Source of the DNA: an uncultured Eubacteriales bacterium
GTDB lineage: Bacteria; Bacillota; Clostridia; Monoglobales; Monoglobaceae
Assembly: GCA_958352815.1 (NCBI GenBank)
Contig: CATWQA010000053.1
Location: forward strand, 1 to 12,387
Direction of reading: 5' to 3'
Length of the DNA stretch: 12,387 bases
Notes under the pieces: generated by a model
The model's database searches: none
What the model was told of the DNA's origin: nothing
What the model saw: the letters and a program-made list of their open reading frames with translations, nothing else
In this document: positions 1 through 7,001 of the stretch, piece by piece
Layout: each line of letters opens with the position of its first letter
Numbering within the stretch: the stretch's first letter is position 1
Program-made: the position numbers and the translations under genes

Positions 1-486
1 ATCCGAGAGCAGATAGTCGCTGACAGGATAATATTCCGACAGGTCATAGTTAAGAACCCTCATGAGAGCCACTGTAACGTCCTCGCGGGTTGCATAGTCA
101 AAGGGCTTAAAATATATCCTGCTGTCCCCCTCGGTTGTGCTCTGATACCCGGGCATTTGCGCCGTTATAGAGTTAATATAGGGGAAGTACCACTCATTTA
201 CGTCCAAATCCGCATAAGGGCTGGTTCTGAGCGTGGACAGCCTGATCCCCGAGGCGTTCACCAGCATTTTGGCGTATTCGCACCTCTGAACGTTATTATG
301 TGGCAAAAAGTACCCGTCACCATATCCCGAAACAATTCCGCGACTCTCAAGGCTTGTTATGTACGGAGCCGCCCAGAAATCATCGGGCACGTCATAAAAA
401 GCCGTTGCCGACACAGAGAGGCTGCCGCAAGACAGTATAAACAATATTGAAAAAATCAATGCTACTTTCTTTGTAATTTTCTTCAT
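1..486 (-). CDS. SLH-domain surface protein, 5' part only (runs off the left edge)
   Basis: I translated the minus strand from the ATG at 486 to the window edge: 162 codons in frame with no stop. Residues 1-27 are a signal peptide (KK at 2-3, hydrophobic core, VSA just before residue 28). A weak lipobox-like LSC ends at Cys20, so a lipoprotein cannot be excluded. Residues 30-80 form an S-layer homology repeat (FYDVPDDFWAAPYI, then IVSGYGDGYF, then a C-terminal helix). A second repeat starts near residue 89 (YADLDVNEWYFPYI), and a third may begin at the edge. SLH repeats bind pyruvylated secondary cell-wall polymer and anchor exported proteins; any catalytic part would lie outside the window. 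AAAGGAG at 507-501 lies 14 nt before the ATG, a rather long gap. The gene is divergent from tmcAL. The SLH call is firm; the overall function is unknown. Confidence 0.85.
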   Translation of the reverse strand, partial: MKKITKKVALIFSILFILSCGSLSVSATAFYDVPDDFWAAPYITSLESRGIVSGYGDGYFLPHNNVQRCEYAKMLVNASGIRLSTLRTSPYADLDVNEWYFPYINSITAQMPGYQSTTEGDSRIYFKPFDYATREDVTVALMRVLNYDLSEYYPVSDYLLSD

Positions 487-521
487 TGCCGCAAATCAAA
501 CTCCTTTCGTAATATACAAGT

Positions 522-550
522 ATTGTAACACTAAACGGCGTATTTGTCAA
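522..550 (-). promoter_or_regulatory. Sigma-A promoter of the SLH gene
   Basis: On the minus strand TTGACA (550-545), a 17-bp spacer and TACAAT (527-522), preceded by TG in the extended -10 position. The predicted transcript starts about 30 nt before the start codon at 486. Confidence 0.8.
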
Positions 551-581
551 GCTGAGCCGCAAATTGGTAATTAATCGACTC

Positions 582-610
582 TTGTCTGCCGAGGCATATT
601 ATGATATACT
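582..610 (+). promoter_or_regulatory. Sigma-A promoter of tmcAL
   Basis: TTGTCT (582-587), a 17-bp spacer and TATACT (605-610). It lies back to back with the SLH promoter, the two -35 boxes being about 30 bp apart. The leader to the TTG start is short (about 26 nt). Confidence 0.75.
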
Positions 611-642
611 AAGCATAGAAAAATCGGACGGAGGTGTGTATT

Positions 643-1770
643 TTGAGAGTATGCGGTGTTGTCTGCGAATATAATCCCTTTCACAACGGGCACAAATATC
701 AGATTGACTATATAAAAAATAAGCTGGGCTTTGACGCTGTGGTAGGCGTTATGAGCGGCAGCTTTACCCAGCGCGGAGACGCGGCAATTTTTGATAAAAG
801 TATTCGCGCTAAAACGGCAGTGCTAAACGGCATGGACTTAGTGCTTGAACTTCCTGCTGTTCACGCAGTTCAGTCGGCGGAGATTTTTGCAAGTAACTCA
901 GTGTATATTCTGAACGCCTTGGGCTTAGTTGACGGAATTGTCTTCGGCACAGAGAGAGACAGTATTGAGGAAATCTTGCAGGCAGCAAAGCTCCTCACCT
1001 TTGAAACCGAAGAATTTAAGCAGACGTTAAAGGCAGAGCTAAGCCAAGGGAAACCCTACTTCTCAGCGCGCCTTGCCGCCCTCAACTCTGTTTCGGGCAA
1101 GAACTTTTCCGAGCTTCTAAAGGGACCCAACAATATTTTGGCTGTGGAATACGTCAAAGCTCTGCTCCGCCTTGAAAGCTCCATACAGCCCTACGGAATT
1201 ATAAGAACAGCCGCCGACCACAATGACGGGGATTTTAAAAGGGGTATATCCAGCGCAACCTCTATCCGCTCTGTGATATTAGAGGGAGGCGAGCCCTACG
1301 GCGCGGTGCCTGAAAACTGCCGTGAGCTGTACGAGAATGCAAAAGTGCATAATATTGACAAATTAGGCTCTGCCATAATATGCCAAGTACTCAAATCCGA
1401 CCCTGAAACAATCCGAAACCTGCCCGATGTTTCCGAGGGTCTGGAGAACAAAATAAAAAAGGCGGCTCTAGGCTCCGCCTCTCTTGAAGAATTATATGAC
1501 AAAATAAAGTCAAAAAGATATACCCACAGCAGAATAAGACGGATATTGCTAAACCTGCTTCTTGGCACAACGGCGGCAGACGCAAAAGCTCTGCCTAAGT
1601 ATATTAAGATACTGGCGTTCAGCCCTGTGGGGCAAGACCTGCTCCACAGAGCTAAAAAAACCGCAGCTCTGCCCCTTGCCAAAAACAGAAACGGCATAAA
1701 GAATAACCCTGCCGCCCTGACACTGTGGGATAGAGAGCTTGTAACCGATTGTATTTATAATTTATTATAA
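643..1770 (+). CDS. tmcAL: tRNA(Met) cytidine acetate ligase TmcAL (YlbM family)
   Basis: The product activates acetate with ATP and acetylates the wobble cytidine (C34) of elongator tRNA-Met, giving ac4C. The family is typified by B. subtilis YlbM/TmcAL. The nucleotidyltransferase signature is at the N-terminus: EYNPFHNGH at residues 9-17. It is followed by MSGSFTQRGD at 37-46, ELPAVHAVQSAE near 69-80, FGTE at 101-104 and SSATSIRS in the middle. I start at TTG 643, not at the in-frame GTG 634, because GGAGG (630-634) lies 8 nt before the TTG but overlaps the GTG; the family also begins only a few residues before the EYNPFHNGH block. The 375 residues are slightly shorter than typical members (about 400). 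It is transcribed alone from the promoter at 582-610. Identity is secure; the start is likely. Confidence 0.93.
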   Translation: MRVCGVVCEYNPFHNGHKYQIDYIKNKLGFDAVVGVMSGSFTQRGDAAIFDKSIRAKTAVLNGMDLVLELPAVHAVQSAEIFASNSVYILNALGLVDGIVFGTERDSIEEILQAAKLLTFETEEFKQTLKAELSQGKPYFSARLAALNSVSGKNFSELLKGPNNILAVEYVKALLRLESSIQPYGIIRTAADHNDGDFKRGISSATSIRSVILEGGEPYGAVPENCRELYENAKVHNIDKLGSAIICQVLKSDPETIRNLPDVSEGLENKIKKAALGSASLEELYDKIKSKRYTHSRIRRILLNLLLGTTAADAKALPKYIKILAFSPVGQDLLHRAKKTAALPLAKNRNGIKNNPAALTLWDRELVTDCIYNLL

Positions 1771-1779
1771 ATACAATCG
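1746..1779 (+). terminator. Perfect 15-bp inverted repeat over the tmcAL stop codon
   Basis: Arms 1746-1760 and 1765-1779 are exact reverse complements around the loop TTTA (1761-1764). The left arm encodes the last tmcAL codons and the stop codon sits in the right arm. The stem is AT-rich with a C-G closing pair and lacks a clear T-tract on either side, so it is not a classical intrinsic terminator. It could protect the mRNA 3' end or act bidirectionally. Confidence 0.45.
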
Positions 1780-2165
1780 CCCACCCAATTGCGCTCGCCG
1801 CCTCCGCCCCGAGCGCCGTCAGTTTTCCCCTTCGGGGAAACTGATTGGGGCTCACGCCCCAAACCCCAACAAAATTTTGATAAAGGCTTTGGCAACATTG
1901 CCGCCGCATCGTCGCACTATGCCTTTTCCGCTCTCCGTGCCTGCTCGGCTAGGCTTCGCTTTTACAGGCATGTGCTCCTTATTTCCCAAAAATCTCTGAT
2001 TTTTGGGAAGGAAGAGGGGCAAGGAAGCGGACGAATGTTTTTCTTGTCAAAGAAAAACGGAGTTTAGCGAACTTTGCTCCGACGTGGGCTCGGCAATGGT
2101 TTTAAAGGCAAAGCCTTTAGCAAAAGGCGACACAAGTGCGGGGCGTCGGAAATTCGCCCCGCCGC
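1776..2165 (+). repeat. Multi-hairpin dispersed repeat, copy 1 (non-coding)
   Basis: This fills the gap between tmcAL and the GH26-like gene. Modules in order: GCGCTCG/CGAGCGC stem (1791-1816); TCAG...CCCC-TTC-GGGG...CTGA stem (1819-1844); TTGGGGC/GCCCCAA stem (1845-1862); a 43-nt core (1885-1927) identical to copy 2; 12-bp perfect stem TTCCCAAAAATC around TCT (1983-2009); 9-bp stem GTTTTTCTT/AAGAAAAAC (2037-2058), not seen in copy 2; 7-bp stem TAAAGGC-AAA-GCCTTTA (2103-2119); 8-bp GC stem GCGGGGCG/CGCCCCGC (2138-2162). The same order occurs inverted at 10012-10537. No reading frame is conserved between the copies. Outer limits are uncertain by tens of bases. The right-hand stems may also end transcripts from both converging genes. 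Confidence 0.85.
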
Positions 2166-2177
2166 TTAGGCGCAAAA

Positions 2178-4049
2178 TCACTCTATCGTAACATAAACCC
2201 CGTTTTTTGTCAGAGTATAACTCTTGCTGTCGTCCGAGGTCTGACCGTGGGCAACAATTGTAAATGTGTGGCTTCCATCGGAAATCAAGTTGGTTTGAAG
2301 CACGGTCTTATAAGGAATTTCCGTCTTTGTATCTATGCAATACCCGTCCAGATAATATTCAACATACTCCGTGTACTGCTCCGGCTGATACACATATCCG
2401 TAAATCGGGATTTCAGAGCCTGAGCTGTACACCCTGCCGCTGCCCTTTACAAAGGTGAACTCAGGTCTGTCGCTGTAGGACATAAGGTACTGCCCGCCTT
2501 CAAACGCCTCCTTCATAATCGACACATAGTTCGGCTTATACGCCAGGTCAAAGCCGATTACCTCTGTTTCCATATCGTGATTAAAATACACTATGCTCTT
2601 TAGTTGAGGGTACCGCATTGCCGCATACCAGTACATATTCCTCATGCGAACCTCGCCCCATCTGTCAAAGTCCTTATCCGTATAGGACAGCCTTGTAACC
2701 ACGCCGCCCTCGCTGATTGCAAGAGGCTTGTTAATATTGTTCTCTGCCATGAACTCCGTTATATATTTAAGTGAGTTGGTAGTAAAGCCAAAGTCGCCCA
2801 GGGTGAAGTATATCTGCGCCTCACGGGTGGTTACGACCTCCGAACCGTCCTCAAAGAGCAGACTGTCCAAAAAGTCCATTTTGGAAAAAGATGAAACCCC
2901 TATCCAGTCCACGTACTCATCTCCCGGATAGTAATACCAAAAGGGTCTGTCAAGAGAACCGTTGTCGTTGGGCGACCACATAACCGCAAAATTGTGATAC
3001 TCATGAACCATATCGGCAATTTTTCTAAACGCCTTTACGTACGCACTGGGAGAGTCTCCCAGATAGCCTATATTCATCTCCGCCCCGAACCTGACTATTG
3101 TAGGCTTGTTGTACGCCGCCAGATTATCCAAAGTTTCACGGATATAGTCGTCGTTTTCCTCGTCCAGAACCAAGTTAATATCCGCTACGTTCCAGGGCAC
3201 CTGGCTTATGCAATCCTTTTCGGGAATAATGTAACTGCTGGGCTTGTTAAGCTGTGTCTGGAAATCGTCAAACTCCACATACGAGGAGTACATTCCGAAG
3301 TCGTTTTCAAACAAGGCAGGCTTGCCAATCTCCGGGTCGCCGTTTCCGTCACTGACTATTCCGGCGTACACGCCGCTTCTGGGCTCCAGCCTTGCGCCGT
3401 AGTAAACCGCCTCCTCCGGCTCTCCCTCCGTGTATATATCCAACTCGGTTTTGTCAACCTTTGCCTCCATTTCGTGGAGCAGAGCCGTCCAGTCCTCAAC
3501 CCTCGGTCTAAAGCAGTTTATAATAAAGGCGTTATTCTCCCCGTCATAGCCGCCGTTCATGTTGTAGTCCGACCAGCCCCACCAAACGTTGTAGTCATCA
3601 CTTAGATACACCAAGTCGTCCACGCTGACGCAGGCGTAGTTATCCAGGGCGTATGCCTCAATCTTAACTCCGTTTATGCGGCAGTCAAGAGTGCAGCTCA
3701 CCGCTGTTCCTCCGCTGCCTATCTCCCATGTGTAGGGGTACTCGGTTATGTCCGACTGAGTTCTCAGGTTTAGGATATTCTTATCGCTGTCGTAATTCAT
3801 CTCAAAGCCGTACCTTGTCAGGTCATCAAGAGAGACCAGAATTTTGTTATCGCAGTAATATCCCTGAATTTTATAACCGTCCAAATATATAGGCATATAT
3901 GATATGCTGTATTCACCAACGAACCCGCCTTCCGCCTCAGCCCTCTCACAGCTTGCTCCCATAAGAGATAAGAGACAGATAACCGCAAGACAGACAGCCG
4001 CCGCTCCCGCAAGCAACCCCTTAAAGCTGAACCTTTTAGCTCTGTTCAT
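2178..4049 (-). CDS. Secreted GH26-like glycoside hydrolase with N-terminal copper-amine-oxidase-type stalk domain
   Basis: 623 residues. The N-terminus is basic (RAKR, 3-6) followed by a hydrophobic stretch (11-33); GASC at 31-34 is a weak lipobox, so the protein is exported and may be lipid-anchored. Residues about 50-175 contain two copper-amine-oxidase-N/stalk-like repeats (YLDGYKIQ..., then RINGVKIE...ALDNYACVSVDDL). The catalytic part, about 205-500, resembles GH26 (mannanase-type TIM barrel): VRFGAEMN puts the acid/base candidate at Glu324, MWSPN and YYPGDEYVDWIGV follow, and KPLAISEGG puts the nucleophile candidate at Glu447. The residue before Glu324 is Ala, where mannanases usually have His. 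About 530-623 is an Ig-like C-terminal domain. No SLH or sorting signal is seen. The likely substrate is a beta-mannan or another beta-glucan; this cannot be decided here. A weak AGGGG lies about 10 nt before the ATG, and no convincing promoter was found upstream. Confidence 0.75.
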   Translation of the reverse strand: MNRAKRFSFKGLLAGAAAVCLAVICLLSLMGASCERAEAEGGFVGEYSISYMPIYLDGYKIQGYYCDNKILVSLDDLTRYGFEMNYDSDKNILNLRTQSDITEYPYTWEIGSGGTAVSCTLDCRINGVKIEAYALDNYACVSVDDLVYLSDDYNVWWGWSDYNMNGGYDGENNAFIINCFRPRVEDWTALLHEMEAKVDKTELDIYTEGEPEEAVYYGARLEPRSGVYAGIVSDGNGDPEIGKPALFENDFGMYSSYVEFDDFQTQLNKPSSYIIPEKDCISQVPWNVADINLVLDEENDDYIRETLDNLAAYNKPTIVRFGAEMNIGYLGDSPSAYVKAFRKIADMVHEYHNFAVMWSPNDNGSLDRPFWYYYPGDEYVDWIGVSSFSKMDFLDSLLFEDGSEVVTTREAQIYFTLGDFGFTTNSLKYITEFMAENNINKPLAISEGGVVTRLSYTDKDFDRWGEVRMRNMYWYAAMRYPQLKSIVYFNHDMETEVIGFDLAYKPNYVSIMKEAFEGGQYLMSYSDRPEFTFVKGSGRVYSSGSEIPIYGYVYQPEQYTEYVEYYLDGYCIDTKTEIPYKTVLQTNLISDGSHTFTIVAHGQTSDDSKSYTLTKNGVYVTIE

Positions 4050-4244
4050 AAAACCACATCCCCTAAATTATTTTTAGTGTATTAGACGATAACTATTTGG
4101 AAAAAGTTCCCGCAAATATAACGTAGAATTTAAATCATAGGACAGCGAAAAAACGCAAATCCTCAAAATCCACATACGTCAAAGCATATTTTTATTCAGA
4201 ATATATCAAAATTCAGAAAAGTTTTAGTATCTATAAGTAATATC
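4050..4244. other. AT-rich intergenic region between divergent genes
   Basis: This stretch separates the GH26-like gene (minus) from the GLUG gene (plus). Apart from the GLUG promoter that starts at 4245, I see no ORF, tRNA, known riboswitch or strong minus-strand promoter. The best minus-strand match is a poor TTTCCA-N16-TACACT just upstream of the GH26-like gene. Confidence 0.5.
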
Positions 4245-4273
4245 TTGACTTGATATATATAGTGTGATATAAT
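4245..4273 (+). promoter_or_regulatory. Strong extended sigma-A promoter of the GLUG gene
   Basis: TTGACT (4245-4250), a 17-bp spacer, then TATAAT (4268-4273) with TG at 4265-4266 (extended -10). The -35 overlaps ACTTGATA (4248-4255), a motif also present twice around the downstream regulator gene, which suggests an operator. The expected leader is about 93 nt. Confidence 0.8.
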
Positions 4274-4300
4274 CTTAACCAAAGATGATTTCTTTTATTT

Positions 4301-4327
4301 TGACCGGAGCACCCGCTCGGCTCGGGT
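4301..4327 (+). promoter_or_regulatory. GC-rich hairpin pair in the GLUG mRNA leader
   Basis: A small GC-rich island in an otherwise AT-rich leader. ACCCG (4311-4315) can pair with CGGGT (4323-4327). Alternatively CCG-G-AGC (4304-4310) can pair with GCTCGG (4315-4320). The two stems exclude each other. No known riboswitch consensus was recognised. Confidence 0.3.
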
Positions 4328-4372
4328 TATAAAATTCAAAAAATTATAAATAAATTTGAAGGGAGAAAAATT

Positions 4373-6856
4373 ATGCAAACAGCAAAAAAATTATTGTCAC
4401 TTATTTTATGCGTGCTAATGTGTTGCTCATTTGCAAGCTTTTCGGCTTTTGCGGAAAACGACACAGAGTTTAACGCTGAAGCAGTGGCAACGGCAGACAG
4501 CAGTGTTACTTCGGAGATTACGGTAGATGATATATCTTCGGATGAATTTGAGGAAACAGAAAATATTTCAGAAAATGTCGAACTCACCTCATACGGTGAA
4601 GTTGAGTTAACGGCAACAGGCTTGTCGGGGGCGGGCACATCTAATTCGCCGTATTTAATAAGAACCGAAAGTGACCTGTTGGAGTTATCAAAGTCAACAG
4701 ATGCATCATTTTTAAGCGCATATTTTCAGCTGCAAAACGATATTACTCTTACAACCGATAACTGGTCTCCAATCGGAATAAACACTTCAACTCCGTTTAA
4801 GGGCACATTTGACGGTAACGGTCATAAAATCAACAATGTGTCTATTCCTGAAAATTCATATTCATATGCCGGTTTGTTCGGAGTGGTGACAGGAACAATT
4901 AAAAATTTAGGCGTGTCCTCCGATATTGCCGGATGCTCAACAGCGGGAGCCTTGGCAGGATATGTAAATGAAGGCACGGTAGAGTACTGTTATTCAAGCG
5001 GCGCTGTATCAAGCACAAGCGGAAATACAGGCGGTCTGATAGGCTATATCAGAAACGCAACCGTACACGACTGTTATTCTGTTGCAACATCAACCAATAC
5101 GGACGGCAGTGTCGGCGGTCTTGTCGGTCATATGCGTTCTTATGACGTGTGCACAATTAGGGATTGTTATGCTACAGGAACGGTAACAGGTTCCTCAAGT
5201 AATTCAGGCGGTATAGTCGGTAGCAAAGATGGTAGTGGCAGTAACAATATTTTAGGCTGCTATTACAATTCTTCTACCACAAAGCAAAGTGATACCGGTA
5301 AAGGCTTTTCTATAACATCATCAAAAATGAAAACACAAGACACTTTTACCGCATGGGATTTTGACTACGTCTGGGCTATTGACGGAAGCACAAACAACGG
5401 TTATCCTTATTTGCAGCTACCCATAACAGAAACAAAAGAAGATATAGAATTAGAGGGCTCAGGCAATGAGGTAGACCCGTACATAATAACAAACGAAACC
5501 GAATTGATTGCATTGGCTCGCGGAGAGTTAATAAACAGCTTTACTGCATATTATCAGCTTGCAAATGATATAACCGTAAATTCCGACTACTGGACGCCCA
5601 TAGGCGGAAACGGACGTGATTATTTCAGCGGTACCTTTGACGGCAACGGTCATACAATCTCAGGCATAAAATTATCACAGGCGGCATTTGAGTATTCGGG
5701 ATTATTCGGAATTGTATCGGGAACAGTCAAAAATCTCGGTGTTGATGTAAAAATATCAGGCACCGGGACAGCGGGAGCATTAGCAGGATATGTATATGAA
5801 GGTACTGTTGAGTATTGTTATTCAAGCGGAGCTGTATCAGGCACAAGCGGATATACGGGCGGTCTGATAGGCTATATCAGAAACGCAACCGTACACGACT
5901 GTTATTCTGTTGCAACATCAACCAATACGGACGGCAGTGTCGGCGGTCTTGTCGGTCATATGCGTTCTTATGACGTGTGCACAATTAGGGATTGTTATGC
6001 TACAGGAACGGTAACAGGTTCCTCAAGTAATTCAGGCGGTATAGTCGGTAACAAAGATGGTAGTGGCAGCAACAATGTTTTAGGCTGCTACTATGATAAC
6101 TACAGCGACAGCTCATCTGATAAAGGCACGTTGGTATCAACAGAGGCAATGAAAACTCAATCCACGTTCACCGGCTGGGATTTCAACACAATATGGGCTT
6201 TATCGACAACAAAAAATAACGGCTATCCTTATCTGCAAAATGTGTCCACCGAAATCCAAGCCATAGCCGTAACAGGCATTACATTGGATAAATCCACATT
6301 ATCTGTACCGGTGGGAAGGACGGCTGCAATAAAGGCGAACATAACCCCGGCAAACGCAACAAACAAAAACGTAACATGGACCTCATTAAATCCCGGTGTT
6401 GCGACTGTAAATAACGGTTCCGTGACAGGCATAGCAGAAGGTACGGCAGTTATTGTTGCCCTAACAGAAGACGGCAGCTTTACGGCAAACTGCACGGTGA
6501 CGGTTACAGCTCCTGTTGCTGCAGCTTACCCTTATGAAATCACAGCCCTGTCCCTTGAAACAGAGGCAGGCGAAGCCTTAACTTCTGCTCCGACAGGAAG
6601 CAATTTCATAGTCAACGTAGAGCTTATGGAAATACAGGAGCGGAGCGAAAGGGATTATTTGTTTGTTGCAGTCTATGACACAGACGGCTCACTGCTCAGC
6701 ATGAACTATATAAAATCCGATTTTGTGCCAAATCAAACATACAATCTCGGAATTAATATTCAGGCACAAACAAAGCCAATCGGCAAAATAAAAGCCTTTG
6801 TATGGGACGGTTTTAATGCTATGGATCCCTTGGCAGAAACCATAGAATTGCAATAA
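4373..6856 (+). CDS. Large secreted GLUG-repeat beta-helix protein with Big_2 domain
   Basis: 827 residues. Signal peptide at 1-27 (KK at 5-6, cleavage after AFA) and an acidic linker to about 80. Two tandem modules follow (about 81-350 and 359-627). Each opens with a segment of the type SPYLIRTESDLLELS, continues with WSPIG...FDGNGH, then about five GLUG-type rungs (AGLFGVVTGTIKNLG, GGLIGYIRNATVHDCYS and similar), and closes with W-DF--VW--...NGYPYLQ. About 633-712 is a bacterial Ig-like group 2 domain (VTGITLDKSTLSVPVG...ITPANATNKNVTWTS). About 720-827 is an unrecognised beta-rich C-terminal domain. There is no SLH, LPXTG or lipobox, so it is probably released or loosely wall-bound. The function is unknown; such proteins are often adhesins or carbohydrate-associated. 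AGGGAG at 4360-4365 lies 7 nt before the ATG. Base composition is more AT-rich than the flanking genes. Confidence 0.85.
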   Translation: MQTAKKLLSLILCVLMCCSFASFSAFAENDTEFNAEAVATADSSVTSEITVDDISSDEFEETENISENVELTSYGEVELTATGLSGAGTSNSPYLIRTESDLLELSKSTDASFLSAYFQLQNDITLTTDNWSPIGINTSTPFKGTFDGNGHKINNVSIPENSYSYAGLFGVVTGTIKNLGVSSDIAGCSTAGALAGYVNEGTVEYCYSSGAVSSTSGNTGGLIGYIRNATVHDCYSVATSTNTDGSVGGLVGHMRSYDVCTIRDCYATGTVTGSSSNSGGIVGSKDGSGSNNILGCYYNSSTTKQSDTGKGFSITSSKMKTQDTFTAWDFDYVWAIDGSTNNGYPYLQLPITETKEDIELEGSGNEVDPYIITNETELIALARGELINSFTAYYQLANDITVNSDYWTPIGGNGRDYFSGTFDGNGHTISGIKLSQAAFEYSGLFGIVSGTVKNLGVDVKISGTGTAGALAGYVYEGTVEYCYSSGAVSGTSGYTGGLIGYIRNATVHDCYSVATSTNTDGSVGGLVGHMRSYDVCTIRDCYATGTVTGSSSNSGGIVGNKDGSGSNNVLGCYYDNYSDSSSDKGTLVSTEAMKTQSTFTGWDFNTIWALSTTKNNGYPYLQNVSTEIQAIAVTGITLDKSTLSVPVGRTAAIKANITPANATNKNVTWTSLNPGVATVNNGSVTGIAEGTAVIVALTEDGSFTANCTVTVTAPVAAAYPYEITALSLETEAGEALTSAPTGSNFIVNVELMEIQERSERDYLFVAVYDTDGSLLSMNYIKSDFVPNQTYNLGINIQAQTKPIGKIKAFVWDGFNAMDPLAETIELQ
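5030..5222 (+). repeat. Intragenic direct repeat, first copy
   Basis: These 193 nt are identical base for base to 5858-6050, an offset of 828 nt (276 codons, in frame). High but imperfect similarity extends on both sides (about 4980-5265). It encodes the GLUG rungs at residues 220-283. Confidence 0.95.
5858..6050 (+). repeat. Intragenic direct repeat, second copy
   Basis: Identical to 5030-5222, including all third codon positions. The upstream halves of the two protein modules differ at many residues, so the identity points to recent gene conversion or recombination rather than to an even, old duplication. Confidence 0.95.
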
Positions 6857-6877
6857 ATATAAACTACATTTACTCAG

Positions 6878-6909
6878 CAGGTACGGTCATTTTTGACCGT
6901 ACCTGTTTT
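6878..6909 (+). terminator. Intrinsic terminator of the GLUG gene
   Basis: A 12-bp perfect stem, CAGGTACGGTCA (6878-6889) and TGACCGTACCTG (6894-6905), with a TTTT loop and a TTTT tail. It lies 22 nt after the stop codon and separates the GLUG gene from the regulator gene. Confidence 0.9.
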
Positions 6910-6910
6910 C

Positions 6911-7001
6911 ACTTGATAAAGGTAATATTATAATGCTTATATTCTTTATATATTGAATATAATATTACGTATACCAAGATATAATACTATACTTATCAAG
7001 T
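6911..7001. promoter_or_regulatory. AT-rich nested inverted repeats upstream of the XRE gene, probable operator region
   Basis: Three sets of exact arms are nested: ACTTGATA (6911-6918) with TATCAAGT (6994-7001); GTAATATTATA (6922-6932) with TATAATATTAC (6958-6968); TTATATTC (6937-6944) with GAATATAA (6955-6962). The outer octamer also occurs at 4248-4255 over the -35 box of the GLUG promoter. Inference: binding sites for the adjacent HTH protein. The low complexity makes some of the pairing expected by chance. Confidence 0.45.

Noticed and set aside
157..450. 97-codon plus-strand ORF at the left edge
   Set aside because: Antisense to the SLH-domain protein, whose signal peptide and repeats are clear.
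634..642. GTG at 634 as the tmcAL start
   Set aside because: It overlaps the GGAGG Shine-Dalgarno sequence; TTG at 643 has correct spacing and matches the family N-terminus.
1652..1909. Minus-strand ORF of 85 codons over the tmcAL end and repeat copy 1; similar peptide start in copy 2 (10281-10330)
   Set aside because: Both begin MRRQCCQS because of the identical core, but the copy 2 version stops soon after and the downstream similarity is in another frame, since the hairpin loop differs by one base. The conservation is of DNA or RNA structure, not protein.
2994..3605. 203-codon plus-strand ORF opposite the GH26-like gene
   Set aside because: It lies wholly within a well-supported coding gene on the other strand and shows no recognisable domain.
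4076..4103. Minus-strand promoter TTTCCA-N16-TACACT for the GH26-like gene
   Set aside because: Too poor at both boxes compared with the other promoters of this window.
4281..4372. Cyclic-di-GMP or other known riboswitch before the surface-protein gene
   Set aside because: The conserved cores (for example GCAAA and GGACGCAAAGCCTCCGG-type elements) are absent; only short stems are seen.
5030..6050. Direct repeats considered as a CRISPR array or insertion-sequence pair
   Set aside because: They are 193 nt long, in frame within one continuous coding sequence, and encode GLUG rungs.
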